A DNA stretch of 64,000 nucleotides, from positions 1 to 64,000 of the forward strand of contig CAZGOM010000002.1 in NCBI GenBank assembly GCA_964527265.1, given 5' to 3'. A program made the translations under genes and the position numbers. The notes beneath the pieces are model-generated. The model was not told where the DNA came from. It saw nothing but the letters and a program-made list of their open reading frames with translations, and did no database searches. This document shows, in pieces, positions 1-8,168 of the stretch. The stretch comes from CAZGOM01 sp964527265 (GTDB taxonomy: Bacteria; Planctomycetota; Phycisphaerae; Phycisphaerales; Phycisphaeraceae). Positions within the stretch are counted from its first letter, which is position 1, and each line of letters opens with the position of its first letter.

Positions 1-166
1 TGCCGTCGCGGAGTTCGACTGCTTCGTGTTCGCCGGTGGAAGCGCCGGAGGGGACAATGGCGCGGCCGGTGGAGCCGTCGGTGAGTGTGACTTCCACTTC
101 GACGGTGGGGTTGCCGCGTGAGTCGAGGACTTGGCGAGCGCGCAGGCTGTCGATTTCATAGCTCAT
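1..166 (-). CDS. eno: Enolase, N-terminal part (runs off the window)
   Basis: Enolase converts 2-phosphoglycerate to phosphoenolpyruvate in cytoplasmic glycolysis. Only the first 55 codons are present, read from an ATG at 166. The translation begins MSYEIDSLRARQVLDSRGNP and continues through TVEVEV and GRAIVPSGASTGEHEAVELRDG-type residues, the highly conserved N-terminal capping domain with the substrate loop SGASTGEHEA. The rest of the gene lies to the left of the window. No strong Shine-Dalgarno sequence is seen. Identification is secure because this stretch is nearly invariant in bacterial enolases. Confidence 0.95.
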   Translation of the reverse strand, partial: MSYEIDSLRARQVLDSRGNPTVEVEVTLTDGSTGRAIVPSGASTGEHEAVELRDG

Positions 167-296
167 GGAGGGACTTTCAAATGGGGTTGCTGTGAGTTAT
201 TTCAGTGGGAAAAACGGGTAGCAGTATAGCAGGCGGCGTGGACGCCGAGAGGGGAGAGGAGGATCAGGCGCACTGGCGATGGGGGCAACGGATTTT

Positions 297-1109
297 TTAG
301 AAGAGCGGAGCGCTGGCGGAGTAGGCGGGGGTGGAGTCGCCCGGTTCCCAGTAGAAGCCGTAGTAGGCATCGGTGCCGATAGCCCAGCTGACGCCGGGGC
401 GGAGTTTCTGGAAGGCGACATGGCCGTCCAGGTAGAGGGCGTTGGTGCCATCGGCCACCATATTGCCCTGCGTGGTGTGGTTGGAGCGTTTGGGGTAGTA
501 GGCTTTGAGTGTGCCGTAGGCGTTGACGTGGTGGGTGCGGATGGAGAAATCGAGCATGTAGATAGGCATGGCCCAGGAGCGTTTGTTGTCGGGGCGCGAG
601 ATGGAGACCTGGGGGAAATAGCCGTAGTTGCGGCCGGCCCAGCGTGCGCCGGTGGTGGCCCAGCCGTAGGATTGGTTGGTGCCGGTGAGCTCGGCGGTGC
701 CGCCGAAGTAGAAATAAGACATGTAGCCGATGACGGGCTGCCAGTTGGGAGAGCCTTCATTGATGGAGGAGGGGCAGGCGTAGTATTTGGGTGCTGCGCC
801 GTAGTTGCGAGTGAGTTCGCCGTAGACTTCGGCGGAGAAGGAGTTGACGGCGTTGGAATTGGTGTCGGTATGGGGGAGCTGCTTGTAGTCCAGGTCGTAA
901 GCGGTGCAGCTGATGGCAAAGCCGCGCAGATTGGCGGCGCAGGCGACGCGGCGAGCCTGTTCGCGCGCACCTGAAAATGCGGGGAGGATGAGGGCAGTAA
1001 GGACGCCGATGATGGCGATGACCACCAGCAGTTCAACCAGAGTGAATGCTGAACGGGCTGCGGACGATGCAGAGGTGTGATATTGAGAGTTTAAACTGAG
1101 GCGAGGCAT
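297..1109 (-). CDS. Pseudopilin / prepilin-type N-terminal domain protein
   Basis: A 270-residue protein with a type IV prepilin leader: a polar 21-residue leader ends in Ala, followed by FTLVELLVVIAIIGVL, with Glu26 as the conserved Glu at position +5 and one membrane helix. The globular part is rich in Gly, Tyr and Trp and contains a C-terminal YLDGHVAF motif typical of the large pseudopilin families of Planctomycetes and Lentisphaerae. A TAGGAG ribosome site precedes the ATG. It is a close paralogue of the next gene (same length, shared RPGVSWAIG and PGDSTPAY segments), so the pair is a tandem duplication. The prepilin peptidase would cut between Ala21 and Phe22; Ala instead of Gly at -1 is tolerated in this group. 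Target or ligand is unknown. Confidence 0.88.
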   Translation of the reverse strand: MPRLSLNSQYHTSASSAARSAFTLVELLVVIAIIGVLTALILPAFSGAREQARRVACAANLRGFAISCTAYDLDYKQLPHTDTNSNAVNSFSAEVYGELTRNYGAAPKYYACPSSINEGSPNWQPVIGYMSYFYFGGTAELTGTNQSYGWATTGARWAGRNYGYFPQVSISRPDNKRSWAMPIYMLDFSIRTHHVNAYGTLKAYYPKRSNHTTQGNMVADGTNALYLDGHVAFQKLRPGVSWAIGTDAYYGFYWEPGDSTPAYSASAPLF

Positions 1110-1398
1110 GCAAATCTCCTATGGCAGAAATCAAAGGGATAGAGCAATAAGGAGCGGGCGTTAATAATCTGATAGGGCATCTTAACAATGAACTGGTTAG
1201 TTTTACATGAATTTTGATTGAAAGTACGATTGAAATTAGGATCCGAAAAGAGATCTGCGCCAGATTGGAACGCTTGTTCAAAGGGGGAATTGAGGCACAA
1301 TGCGACAATGTCGATCACTGTCTTTGTTGTGACATTTGTTCGATGATTCACAATGATTTTTCAGAGGTGAATTTGGAAGTTGCGTGCGCCGACGCGGC

Positions 1399-2196
1399 TT
1401 AGAATGTGGCGGCGCTGGGGTAGGCTGGGGTGGAGTCGCCTGGGTCCCAGAAGAAGTTGTAGTAGGCGTCGTTGCCGATGGCCCAGCTTACGCCGGGGCG
1501 CATGACTTGATAAGCGACATGGGTGTCGAGGAAGAGGACGTTGATGCCGTGCGCTGCGGAGGTGCCGGCGGAGGTGTGGTTGGACCGTTTGGGGTAAAAG
1601 GTCCGGATGGTGGTGAGTGCGTCGGGGTGGGGCGTGTTGAAGGCGAAGTCGGTGAAATAGGTGCGAATGGCGGCGGAGCGGAAGTTTGGGCGCACGAGGG
1701 AGATCTGCGGAAAATAGCCGTACATGCGGCCTGGCCAGCGGGCCAGGGCCCAGCCATTGAGGCTGGCGGCGGGCTGAGCGCCGGTGCCGCCGAAATAGTT
1801 GTAGGCCATGCTTGAGTAGGAGGCGACCCAGTCTGAAGCGCCTTCATCGATGGCAGAGGGGCAGGCATAGAAGCGGGAGCCCATGCTGTAACTCTCAGTC
1901 AGCACTTTATAGGTGGCGTCGCTGAAGGAGTGAGCGGTGTCGGAGTTGCTGTCGGAAGGGGGGAGCTGTTTGAAATCAAAGTCGTATGCGATGGCGCTGA
2001 GGGCGAACTGCCGCTGGTTGGAGGCGCAGGTAGATCGGCGTGCCTGTTCGCGGGCCAAGCCAAAAGCAGGGAGCACGAGCGCCACCAGGATGCCGATGAT
2101 GGTGATGACAACAAGAAGCTCAAGCAGCGAAAATGCGGCAATACGCGAGCCCGGACGACAGCGGGGGCGGGGCTTGAATTGTAGAAAAATCATCAA
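1399..2196 (-). CDS. Pseudopilin / prepilin-type N-terminal domain protein, tandem paralogue
   Basis: A 265-residue protein with the same design as its downstream neighbour: leader of 21 residues, then FSLLELLVVITIIGILVALV with Glu26 at +5, one membrane helix and a Gly/Tyr/Trp-rich head ending in LFLDTHVAYQ and PGDSTPAY. The usual 'DGH' is 'DTH' here. A GGAGGAGAG ribosome site lies just before two consecutive ATG codons, either of which could start translation. About 290 bases separate it from the copy at 297-1109, enough for an independent promoter. Expected to be an inner-membrane-anchored, periplasm-facing pseudopilin; function beyond that is not known. Confidence 0.88.
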   Translation of the reverse strand: MMIFLQFKPRPRCRPGSRIAAFSLLELLVVITIIGILVALVLPAFGLAREQARRSTCASNQRQFALSAIAYDFDFKQLPPSDSNSDTAHSFSDATYKVLTESYSMGSRFYACPSAIDEGASDWVASYSSMAYNYFGGTGAQPAASLNGWALARWPGRMYGYFPQISLVRPNFRSAAIRTYFTDFAFNTPHPDALTTIRTFYPKRSNHTSAGTSAAHGINVLFLDTHVAYQVMRPGVSWAIGNDAYYNFFWDPGDSTPAYPSAATF

Positions 2197-2382
2197 CTCT
2201 CCTCCCCGAACTCAAAAGCGGTGGACTCAAAAATCAATCCCCCTGATTGGCCCGGCGTGCCTATTCTACACCCAAACGTGTTGTTTTTACATGTTTTTTA
2301 AATTTGGTGAGAGATCGACTTTTCCAACCGTTGTGAATTGCAAATGTTTGATCGCCTTGGCTTTTGTATACTGTCGCCAGCT

Positions 2383-3507
2383 ATGGATGCTCGATCGTTG
2401 CCGATTGCTGACCCGAAACGTTTATTAGTCGTGATGCCCAATTGGGTTGGCGATGTGGTCATGGCGACCCCGACCCTCCGGGCACTGCGCGAGTTATTCC
2501 CTGAAGCCCATGTGACAGCGCTGATCCGCAGCCCCATCAAGGCTGTGCTGCAGGGGTGTCCCTGGGTGGATAAAACCATCACCAGCCGCCCAGCGCGCAA
2601 AGGCGTGCTGGTGGACAAGCGGGCGGACAACCTCCTGGTGCTCTCACGTCGACTCTCGGCGCGAAAGTTTGATGCGGCTGTGCTGCTGACCAACAGCTTC
2701 CGCTCTGCGCTTCTGGTGCGCATGGCGGGCATCAAGCGCCGCATTGGCTACGACCGCGACGGCCGCGGCATCATGCTCACTGATCGCCTCTTGCCCGTCC
2801 GCGTGAAAGGCCGGTTCCAGCCTGTCTCAACCCTTGATTATTACCTGGGGCTTACGCAGTACCTGGGCGCGATGAAGCCCAGCCCGAAGATGGAGCTTTT
2901 CGTCAGCAGCCGCGAGAAGCACAAGGCCGACAAAGTTCTGATGGATGCGGGCTATGCGCAGGACGATGCACGCCCGCTGGTGCTCTTAAACCCTGGGGCG
3001 AATTACGGCGATGCGAAGATTTGGGATGCCGCGCGCTTTGCCCAGACGGCTGATGAATTGGCGCACCGCTACAACGCGGCCGTGGCCATCACTGGTTCCC
3101 CCAAGGAACGCGCCATTCTGGATCAAGTCCTTAAGCATGCCAAGAGCCCGGTGATGGACCTTGCCCGTCACGGCGTGGATCTGGGCAGCCTCAAGGGCGT
3201 GGTCTCACGGTCCAGACTCCTCATCACCAACGACACCGGCCCGCGCCATTACGCGCTTGCCCTGGGCGTCCCTGTGGTGGTGGTGTATGGCCCGACCGAT
3301 CCGGCCTGGACGCAAATACATACGCACCTGGAATCCAAAGTCCTGGTGCCGGTCGAATGCGGCCCATGCCAGAAGAAAAAGTGCCCGCTGACCGGCACGG
3401 CCAAGGAACTCCAGTGCATGCGCAAGGTCACCACCGAGATGGTGGTGCGTGCCAGCGCGCCGGTGCTGGGCGCGGTTGAGCCGTCTGCGTCGGCCCATAA
3501 GTCATGA
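2383..3507 (+). CDS. Glycosyltransferase family 9, lipopolysaccharide heptosyltransferase II-like
   Basis: Transfers ADP-heptose (or a related sugar) to the inner core of lipopolysaccharide at the cytoplasmic face of the inner membrane. The N-terminus LLVVMPNWVGDVVMATPTLR is the GT9 signature, followed by ALIR, GYDRDGRG, the LLLNPGANYGDAKIWDA acceptor segment and the C-terminal ITNDTGPRHYALALGVPVVVVYGPTDP nucleotide-sugar site and CGPCQKKKCPL cysteine cluster. Length 374 residues fits WaaF. The start is uncertain: ATG 2383 lies close to the conserved N-terminus, and an in-frame ATG at 2344 would add 13 residues. The stop overlaps the next gene by four bases, so the two are translationally coupled. 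Confidence 0.85.
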   Translation: MDARSLPIADPKRLLVVMPNWVGDVVMATPTLRALRELFPEAHVTALIRSPIKAVLQGCPWVDKTITSRPARKGVLVDKRADNLLVLSRRLSARKFDAAVLLTNSFRSALLVRMAGIKRRIGYDRDGRGIMLTDRLLPVRVKGRFQPVSTLDYYLGLTQYLGAMKPSPKMELFVSSREKHKADKVLMDAGYAQDDARPLVLLNPGANYGDAKIWDAARFAQTADELAHRYNAAVAITGSPKERAILDQVLKHAKSPVMDLARHGVDLGSLKGVVSRSRLLITNDTGPRHYALALGVPVVVVYGPTDPAWTQIHTHLESKVLVPVECGPCQKKKCPLTGTAKELQCMRKVTTEMVVRASAPVLGAVEPSASAHKS

Positions 3508-4715
3508 AGATTGCGATTGTCATTGAGAGATTTGATCCTGCCGCCGGAGGGGCCGAGCGGTCGACTGCGCAAATCGCCGCTGAACTGGCCGGCCGCGGCC
3601 ATGAGGTGACGGTTCTGGCGGGCAATTCGCCGGTGGCGCCGGTCTATCAGGGCATCAGCGTTAAAGGCATGCTTCCCGGTGATGCGCGCTTCAAGAGCGC
3701 CGGCCATGTGCGGCGCTTTGAGCAATGGGTGCGCTCAGAGCTGGCTTCAGGCGGGTTTGACACCAGCCTTTCGGTCACGACCAACGCCCCTGCGCGGGTG
3801 ATTCAGCCGCGCGGGGGAACCGTGCTGGAAGTGCGCGAGCGGAATCTGGCCGCACGTGATGCGGGAATGGGGCGCTTATTCAAGCAGTGGGTGGTGATGT
3901 TTTCGCCCAAACAACGGGCGCTTGCATCCGCCGAGCAGCGGACGCTTGCAGACCCGATGGTGCGGCGGTTTGTGGGTGTGAGTGATTACGTGACGCGACA
4001 GCTTGCGCGTCATTACAGGATCACCGGTGATCGGGTGGTGGTTATTCCCAATGCTGCGGCCATGCCCAAGATGACTGCCGATGAACGCAGCGAAGCGCGT
4101 GCCCGCGTGCGTGCCGAGCTTGGGCTTGGCGACGACGATGTGGCTTTCCTTTTCGCGGCATTCAACCCCCGTCTCAAAGGCATCGATACGCTTTTAAAAG
4201 CCACGGCCATCCGTAAAAAAGAAGGGGGGCACGCAGTGGCCCTCTGCGCAGGGGAGTTTGGCGCACGCGAAAAGGCCCTGGCAGCCAGCCTCGGCGTGAT
4301 GGATCGCATTCGCGATCTGGGCCCGGATCGCAAGATGGCCGAGCTTTACGTGGCCGCAGATGTGACCGTGCTGCCGACGTATTACGATCCATCAAGCAAG
4401 GTAATCATCGAGTCCCTCATGATGGGTGTGCCGGCGATCAGCACGTCCTACAACGGGGCCAGCGACATGATCATTGACAGATCCACCGGGGTGACGCGTG
4501 GCCGTGTGATTGCAGACCCGGCCGATGCTCAAGCCCTCGCTTTGGCCATGCGCGAACTGGAAGCCGCCGATGAGCGCGCGCGCTGCCGCGCGGCGTGCCA
4601 GGGTCTGGCTGAAAAGCTTTCGATGAAGGTTCACGTGGATGCGCTGGAGAAGGTGCTCACCGGGAGCGCCGGCGTCCCGCCGGCTCCCAATCGCCGCACT
4701 CCCCGACATAAGTGA
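3504..4715 (+). CDS. Glycosyltransferase family 4 (group 1), LPS-core type
   Basis: A GT-B fold retaining glycosyltransferase of 403 residues, cytoplasmic, likely adding a hexose to the LPS core (WaaG-like). The N-terminus MKIAIVIERFDPAAGGAERS carries the acceptor-domain Gly-Gly-Ala-Glu motif. The C-terminal half has VSDYVTRQL, VVVIPNAA, the sugar-nucleotide region FAAFNPRLKGIDTLLKA and the E-x7-E-like site PTYYDPSSKVIIESLMMGVPAISTSYNGASD. The start overlaps the upstream stop codon (ATGA). The last residues (GSAGVPPAPNRRTPRHK) are encoded by a palindromic repeat at 4661-4720 and are not part of the enzyme fold; the native C-terminus was probably near residue 387. Confidence 0.85.
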   Translation: MKIAIVIERFDPAAGGAERSTAQIAAELAGRGHEVTVLAGNSPVAPVYQGISVKGMLPGDARFKSAGHVRRFEQWVRSELASGGFDTSLSVTTNAPARVIQPRGGTVLEVRERNLAARDAGMGRLFKQWVVMFSPKQRALASAEQRTLADPMVRRFVGVSDYVTRQLARHYRITGDRVVVIPNAAAMPKMTADERSEARARVRAELGLGDDDVAFLFAAFNPRLKGIDTLLKATAIRKKEGGHAVALCAGEFGAREKALAASLGVMDRIRDLGPDRKMAELYVAADVTVLPTYYDPSSKVIIESLMMGVPAISTSYNGASDMIIDRSTGVTRGRVIADPADAQALALAMRELEAADERARCRAACQGLAEKLSMKVHVDALEKVLTGSAGVPPAPNRRTPRHK

Positions 4716-4720
4716 ACTGC
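4661..4720 (+). repeat. REP-like palindromic repeat, copy A
   Basis: A hairpin of the form GGGAGCgCCGGCG-TCC-CGCCGG.CTCCC (4662-4687) followed by AATCGCCGC, a CT-rich spacer and the tail CGACATAAGTGAACTG. The same head and tail, in the same order, recur inverted at 5266-5327 and directly at 27830-27890. The repeat runs over the 3' end of the glycosyltransferase gene and supplies its stop codon region. Confidence 0.85.
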
Positions 4721-4827
4721 AGCGCCCCAACCCATGTCCCACCAACTTGGGACCCCAATCACAGTCGATCTCATGCTTCAGAAAAAGCGTATGATTCGAT
4801 GAACTTCAGGCACTTCCGGGAGCAATC

Positions 4828-5244
4828 ATGCCCAAACCGCCACGCCGCTTCCATCCGCTTTCGACTCCGCGCTCCAATCAACGTTCGGTCTCCTGGCACG
4901 ACCGCGGATATCTGCCTCATCGCGATTCAGACCAGCTGTTGCAATTCATCACCTTTCGATTGCAGGACTCGGTACCTTCGGAAACCATCCAGTCCTGGAA
5001 AGACCAACTGAACTGGCGTGCGGGTCTTCCATCATTCGACCCTGTCAATATTGCTTTGCAACAAAAAATCCAGGAATTCGAAGACCTGGGGCATGGAGCA
5101 TGCGCCAATAGAATCCTTAATGAATCAGGTGAGTTTTGGATGCGTGATTATTTTGATCGCTTCATGCGAGATGAAAAACATTATGACGATGTGGTCAAGT
5201 ACATTCATTCTCAGGAAAGTCAGGTTGTTGCTGAGAGCGTTTGA
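4828..5244 (+). pseudogene. REP-associated tyrosine transposase (RAYT), internally deleted
   Basis: A 138-residue reading frame that matches both ends of a RAYT (IS200/IS605-related transposase tied to REP repeats) but lacks the middle. Residues 28-93 resemble the family N-terminus (GYLPH, QFITFRLQDSVP, IQSWKDQL, FEDLGHGAC). After a junction near base 5102 the frame resumes with ANRILNESGEFWMRDYFDRF and MRDEKHYDDVVKYI, the usual C-terminal block. About 60-70 residues holding the catalytic HUH motif (MPNHVHVL in relatives) are missing, and the usual ENPVKAGL end is replaced. It should be catalytically dead. It has a GGGAG ribosome site and lies between two inverted REP copies, the classic arrangement for these enzymes. 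Confidence 0.8.
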
Positions 5245-5265
5245 TTGAAGTTGAGTCGGGGCGCG

Positions 5266-5327
5266 ACAGTTCACTCATGTCGGAGAAGCGCGGCGATTGG
5301 GAGCCGGCGGGACGCCGGCGCTCCCGG
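5266..5327 (-). repeat. REP-like palindromic repeat, copy B (inverted)
   Basis: Reverse complement of the 4661-4720 repeat with few changes (tail CGACATGAGTGAACTG, hairpin arms with CGCCGGCGTCCCGCCGG). It ends one base before the stop codon of the LacI gene. Copies A and B face each other around the RAYT remnant. Confidence 0.85.
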
Positions 5328-6425
5328 TTACGCCGATGCCCGCACGATCACCGGTGTCGGCTTCACCAGGATGCGCTGCAGAGGGCGGCGTTCTTCCTGG
5401 CGTTCGATGCGGTCTTTAAGCAGGTGAAATAGTTTCTGCCCGATCTCTGCCGAAGGCTGCCCGATGGTGGTGATGGGGATCGCGTTGGAGGTGGCGATGG
5501 GGGAGTTATCAAACCCGATGATGCCGACTTCCTTGGGAATGTTGATGCCCAGTTCCATGGCCGCGCGGATGGTGCCGCTGGCCATGGCGTCGGTGCAGGC
5601 GATGGCGTCGAACTTGCCTCTGTTTTCCGACAGAACCTGGCGAATGCGGCTGTAGAGATCATCCGCGACGAAGGAGCCCATATCCGGGTCAGCCTGGATC
5701 TGCCACAACAGGGGCTGGGCATGGCCCGCGGCGCGGATGCGATCGATGGCGCCGTGCGAAAGCTGATGGATCGTGAAGCAGTCCGGCAGGGTGGAGAGCA
5801 CGGCAATGCGCTTGCGCCCCGTCTTGATCAGGTAATCCGCCTGCATCACGCCCGCGGCGTAGTAATCCGTGCTGACATCATCACACTGCAGCGCGCTTCG
5901 CTGCGCACCGTCGAAGGTGACCAGCGGAAGCCCGGCTTCCTGAAGCTGCTGAAAGCTGATGTGTTTTCCGGTTTCAGTGGGGTAGACGGCAATGCCGTCG
6001 ACATGACGATCGGCCAGGCTTTGCAGCAACCGATCCTCAAGGGCTTCCTCGTTTGGGGAAAAGCCGATCATGGTGAGGTAGTCATGCCTGCGCGCTTCTT
6101 CTTCAAACGCCTGCACCTTGTTGGCGTTCACCTCCACACGCAGCGAAGCGGTGATCAGGCCCACTGTCTGCGTCCGTCCGCCCCGCAGGGTGCGCGCCGC
6201 GAGATTCGCGCGATAACCCAGCGCCCGGGCTGCGTCGGCAATGCGCTGGCGCGTCTCCTTGGAAGCCCAGCAGTCAGGGCGGTTGTTCAGCACCGCTGAA
6301 ACCGTTGAGACGGAGCTTTGCGCGGCCTTGGCCACTTGCGCCAGGGTCGGCCTGCCTTTGACGACCGGGCCTTTGGTGAAGCGGTTGTGCGGGGCATCAT
6401 CGGAAGCTGAATGATCATTGGTCAT
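5328..6425 (-). CDS. LacI-family transcriptional regulator
   Basis: A 365-residue DNA-binding repressor. The helix-turn-helix is at about residues 24-45 (PTLAQVAKAAQSSVSTVSAV) with the hinge helix RANLAARTLRGGRTQTVGLI, followed by a periplasmic-binding-protein-like sensor domain (VDGIAVYPTE, VTFDGAQRS, ACTDAMASG, IIGFDNSPIATSNAIPITTI). The start is placed at ATG 6425 (MTNDHSASDD), about 25 residues before the HTH; longer frames to 6614 have no family support. It is divergent from the HpcH/HpaI aldolase at 6756, its most likely target. It is related to the LacI at 18773 (shared VEVxxxK, AIYPTETG, TFxGxxR). Confidence 0.9.
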   Translation of the reverse strand: MTNDHSASDDAPHNRFTKGPVVKGRPTLAQVAKAAQSSVSTVSAVLNNRPDCWASKETRQRIADAARALGYRANLAARTLRGGRTQTVGLITASLRVEVNANKVQAFEEEARRHDYLTMIGFSPNEEALEDRLLQSLADRHVDGIAVYPTETGKHISFQQLQEAGLPLVTFDGAQRSALQCDDVSTDYYAAGVMQADYLIKTGRKRIAVLSTLPDCFTIHQLSHGAIDRIRAAGHAQPLLWQIQADPDMGSFVADDLYSRIRQVLSENRGKFDAIACTDAMASGTIRAAMELGINIPKEVGIIGFDNSPIATSNAIPITTIGQPSAEIGQKLFHLLKDRIERQEERRPLQRILVKPTPVIVRASA

Positions 6426-6755
6426 AACAAATGCTCGCGGGTGGGTTTTGCCGTTGGGAACCTGGGTTGATTTTTCGTGTGTCAAGAGTGCCCGGAAGAG
6501 ATATGTAGGAGTATATATGAAAAGTTCTATGGAAAACAGGATGGCGCACTTGCCAGCGCAATCCACCGCAGGGGGGTTGCAGCCTTGAATCCGGGGGATT
6601 CCAATCGCGCTCACGACACGCCTGGTCTAACCAACCTGAATCTTCCCGGATGTTTTATAGAGAACGTCCTATGATCGCGTGAATGATGCATTTGGCCGCT
6701 TGTCCGGTTATGCTGTGGCCTTTGAATCAATCCATTTCACCCCACAGGAACATCC
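6426..6755. other. Divergent regulatory region between LacI and aldolase genes
   Basis: About 330 bases without a gene, relatively A/T-rich, so likely holding both divergent promoters. A -10-like TATGAT lies at 6670-6675 and an ATGATGCAT segment just after it, but no convincing -35 box or long palindrome was found. Confidence 0.4.
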
Positions 6756-7553
6756 ATGAAAGCCGCTCAGATCCTTCGTGAAAAAATGGCTTCAGGCAAA
6801 CCCGTCATCGGCATGCTCTGCACCAACCACTTCTGGCTGCAGTTCATTGAACTGGCCATGTCTTCCGGCCTGGATTACATCATCGTCGACCTGGAGCACC
6901 ACGACCACGGCGCGCAACTCGTCGCCGATGCCTGCATGGTGGGCCGCCTCACCAATTTCCCCATCCTCATCCGCCCCGCCCGCACCGACCGTGAATCCAT
7001 CCGCCTTGCCGTCGATGCGGGTGCGTGCGGCCTGCTTTGCCCCATGGTCGAATCCGTCGAGCAGCTCAACGAAATTCAGCAGGGCATCTACATGCCCCCG
7101 CGCGGCGAACGCCGCCCCGGCGGCTTCGGCAACCAGTGGGTCCAGGAATTCAACTACACCACCTGGGTCAAGGAAGTCGAAAACGACTTCATCGTGTGGC
7201 CCCAGATTGAAAGCCCCAAGGGCCTTTCCAACTGCGAAGCCATCGCCAAGCACCCCCTCACCACCGCGCTGGCCATCGGGCCCTACGATCTTTCCGCCCG
7301 CCTCAATTGCTGCTGGAACCCGGAAGACCCCCGCCTGGTCAACGCTAAGAAGCAACTCAAGGCAGCCGCCGACGCCGCCGGCAAACTGCTGTGGATGATC
7401 GGCGACGGCCCCACCAATGTGAAGGCCGGCTATCGCCTCCTCTGCGTTGCCGAGCCTTTCTATCTCCTGAAGGCCAGCGTGGCGAAAGTCGTGAAAGAAA
7501 CCCGCGACGGTGCAGCCGGCGGCGATGCGGCGCCCAAGGCTTTTGTGCCCTGA
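6756..7553 (+). CDS. HpcH/HpaI-type class II aldolase (2-keto-3-deoxy sugar acid aldolase family)
   Basis: A 265-residue cytoplasmic TIM-barrel aldolase that would split or form 2-keto-3-deoxy acids with pyruvate, a step in uronate or aldarate breakdown. Family motifs in order: IGMLCTNHFW, DYIIVDLEHHDHG (base/metal region), PILIRPARTDRESIRLAVDAGACGLLCPMVES, then WPQIESPKGLSNCEAIA with the metal-binding Glu and LAIGPYDLSARL with the second metal ligand Asp. Length and order match the family (HpaI about 262). Substrate cannot be fixed from sequence. It is divergent from a LacI regulator, which fits sugar-acid induction. Confidence 0.88.
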   Translation: MKAAQILREKMASGKPVIGMLCTNHFWLQFIELAMSSGLDYIIVDLEHHDHGAQLVADACMVGRLTNFPILIRPARTDRESIRLAVDAGACGLLCPMVESVEQLNEIQQGIYMPPRGERRPGGFGNQWVQEFNYTTWVKEVENDFIVWPQIESPKGLSNCEAIAKHPLTTALAIGPYDLSARLNCCWNPEDPRLVNAKKQLKAAADAAGKLLWMIGDGPTNVKAGYRLLCVAEPFYLLKASVAKVVKETRDGAAGGDAAPKAFVP

Positions 7554-7581
7554 TCCTTCGCGGCGCGGTATCATCGCCGTC

Positions 7582-8061
7582 ATGCGCGATGAGATTCTGG
7601 ACATGTTGCGAAAGCTCAGACTGCCCCTGGCATTTTTGCTTGGGGCAGTTCTGCTTTATTCCGGCGGGGTGAAGCTCGCCGATCTGGAAGGGTTTGCGCG
7701 CATCGTCGATAATTACCGCATGCTGCCCGCCTCGGCGGTCAATGGCGCGGCCGTGCTGGTGGCGTCGCTGGAGGTGATTACAGGAGCCGCGCTTGTCGTG
7801 GGGTTTGGAATGCGTCAGAGCGGCGCGGCGGTGGCAGGGGGGGTGTTTGTGGTATTTGGTGTGTTGGCCGCCGTGGCCACCACGCGGGGAATGGATGTGG
7901 CGTGCGGATGCTTTTCCACCTCGCCGGATTCGGCGCGCGTGGGGTGGATGACGGTGGGCCGCAATGGTTTATTGGCGCTGTTGGCGTTGGCGGTTTTTTT
8001 GGGGGAAGGCGTCGCTTCAGCAACGGTGTCCCAGCCTCAGGAAGCTGAAACGCAGCCCTGA
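7582..8061 (+). CDS. MauE/DoxX-family membrane protein
   Basis: A 159-residue inner-membrane protein with four predicted helices (about residues 11-30, 54-74, 84-104 and 128-146). The DVACGCFSTS motif after the third helix, with two cysteines in a C-x-C arrangement, is the mark of the MauE/DoxX redox-associated group, members of which are thought to support disulfide or quinone redox chemistry during periplasmic protein maturation. The start is ATG 7582, 28 bases after the aldolase stop, so the two may be cotranscribed. The hydrophobic part ends about 20 residues before the stop. Role here is unknown. Confidence 0.75.
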   Translation: MRDEILDMLRKLRLPLAFLLGAVLLYSGGVKLADLEGFARIVDNYRMLPASAVNGAAVLVASLEVITGAALVVGFGMRQSGAAVAGGVFVVFGVLAAVATTRGMDVACGCFSTSPDSARVGWMTVGRNGLLALLALAVFLGEGVASATVSQPQEAETQP

Positions 8062-8089
8062 GTTTTTAAAAGTAATTCGCGAATCGTCG

Positions 8090-8117
8090 TTGACAAGACG
8101 ATGCTGCGTGATAATCT
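8090..8117 (+). promoter_or_regulatory. Sigma-70-type promoter for the SDR gene pair
   Basis: A consensus TTGACA at 8090-8095 and TAATCT at 8112-8117, 16 bases apart, 52 bases before the SDR start codon. The downstream GTACcaataaGTAC (8118-8131) is a small inverted repeat over the expected transcription start and could be an operator. Confidence 0.65.
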
Positions 8118-8168
8118 GTACCAATAAGTACAAAATGAATAATTGAGTTATAAACGAAAGGGAAAGTC

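Noticed and set aside
279..974. A 231-codon open frame on the + strand
   Set aside because: Antisense of the first pseudopilin; Gly/Ala/Val-rich composition typical of a shadow frame.
2348..2372. Promoter TTGATC / TATACT before the heptosyltransferase
   Set aside because: The -10 box is good but the spacing to the -35 is only about 13 bases, too short, so it was not listed.
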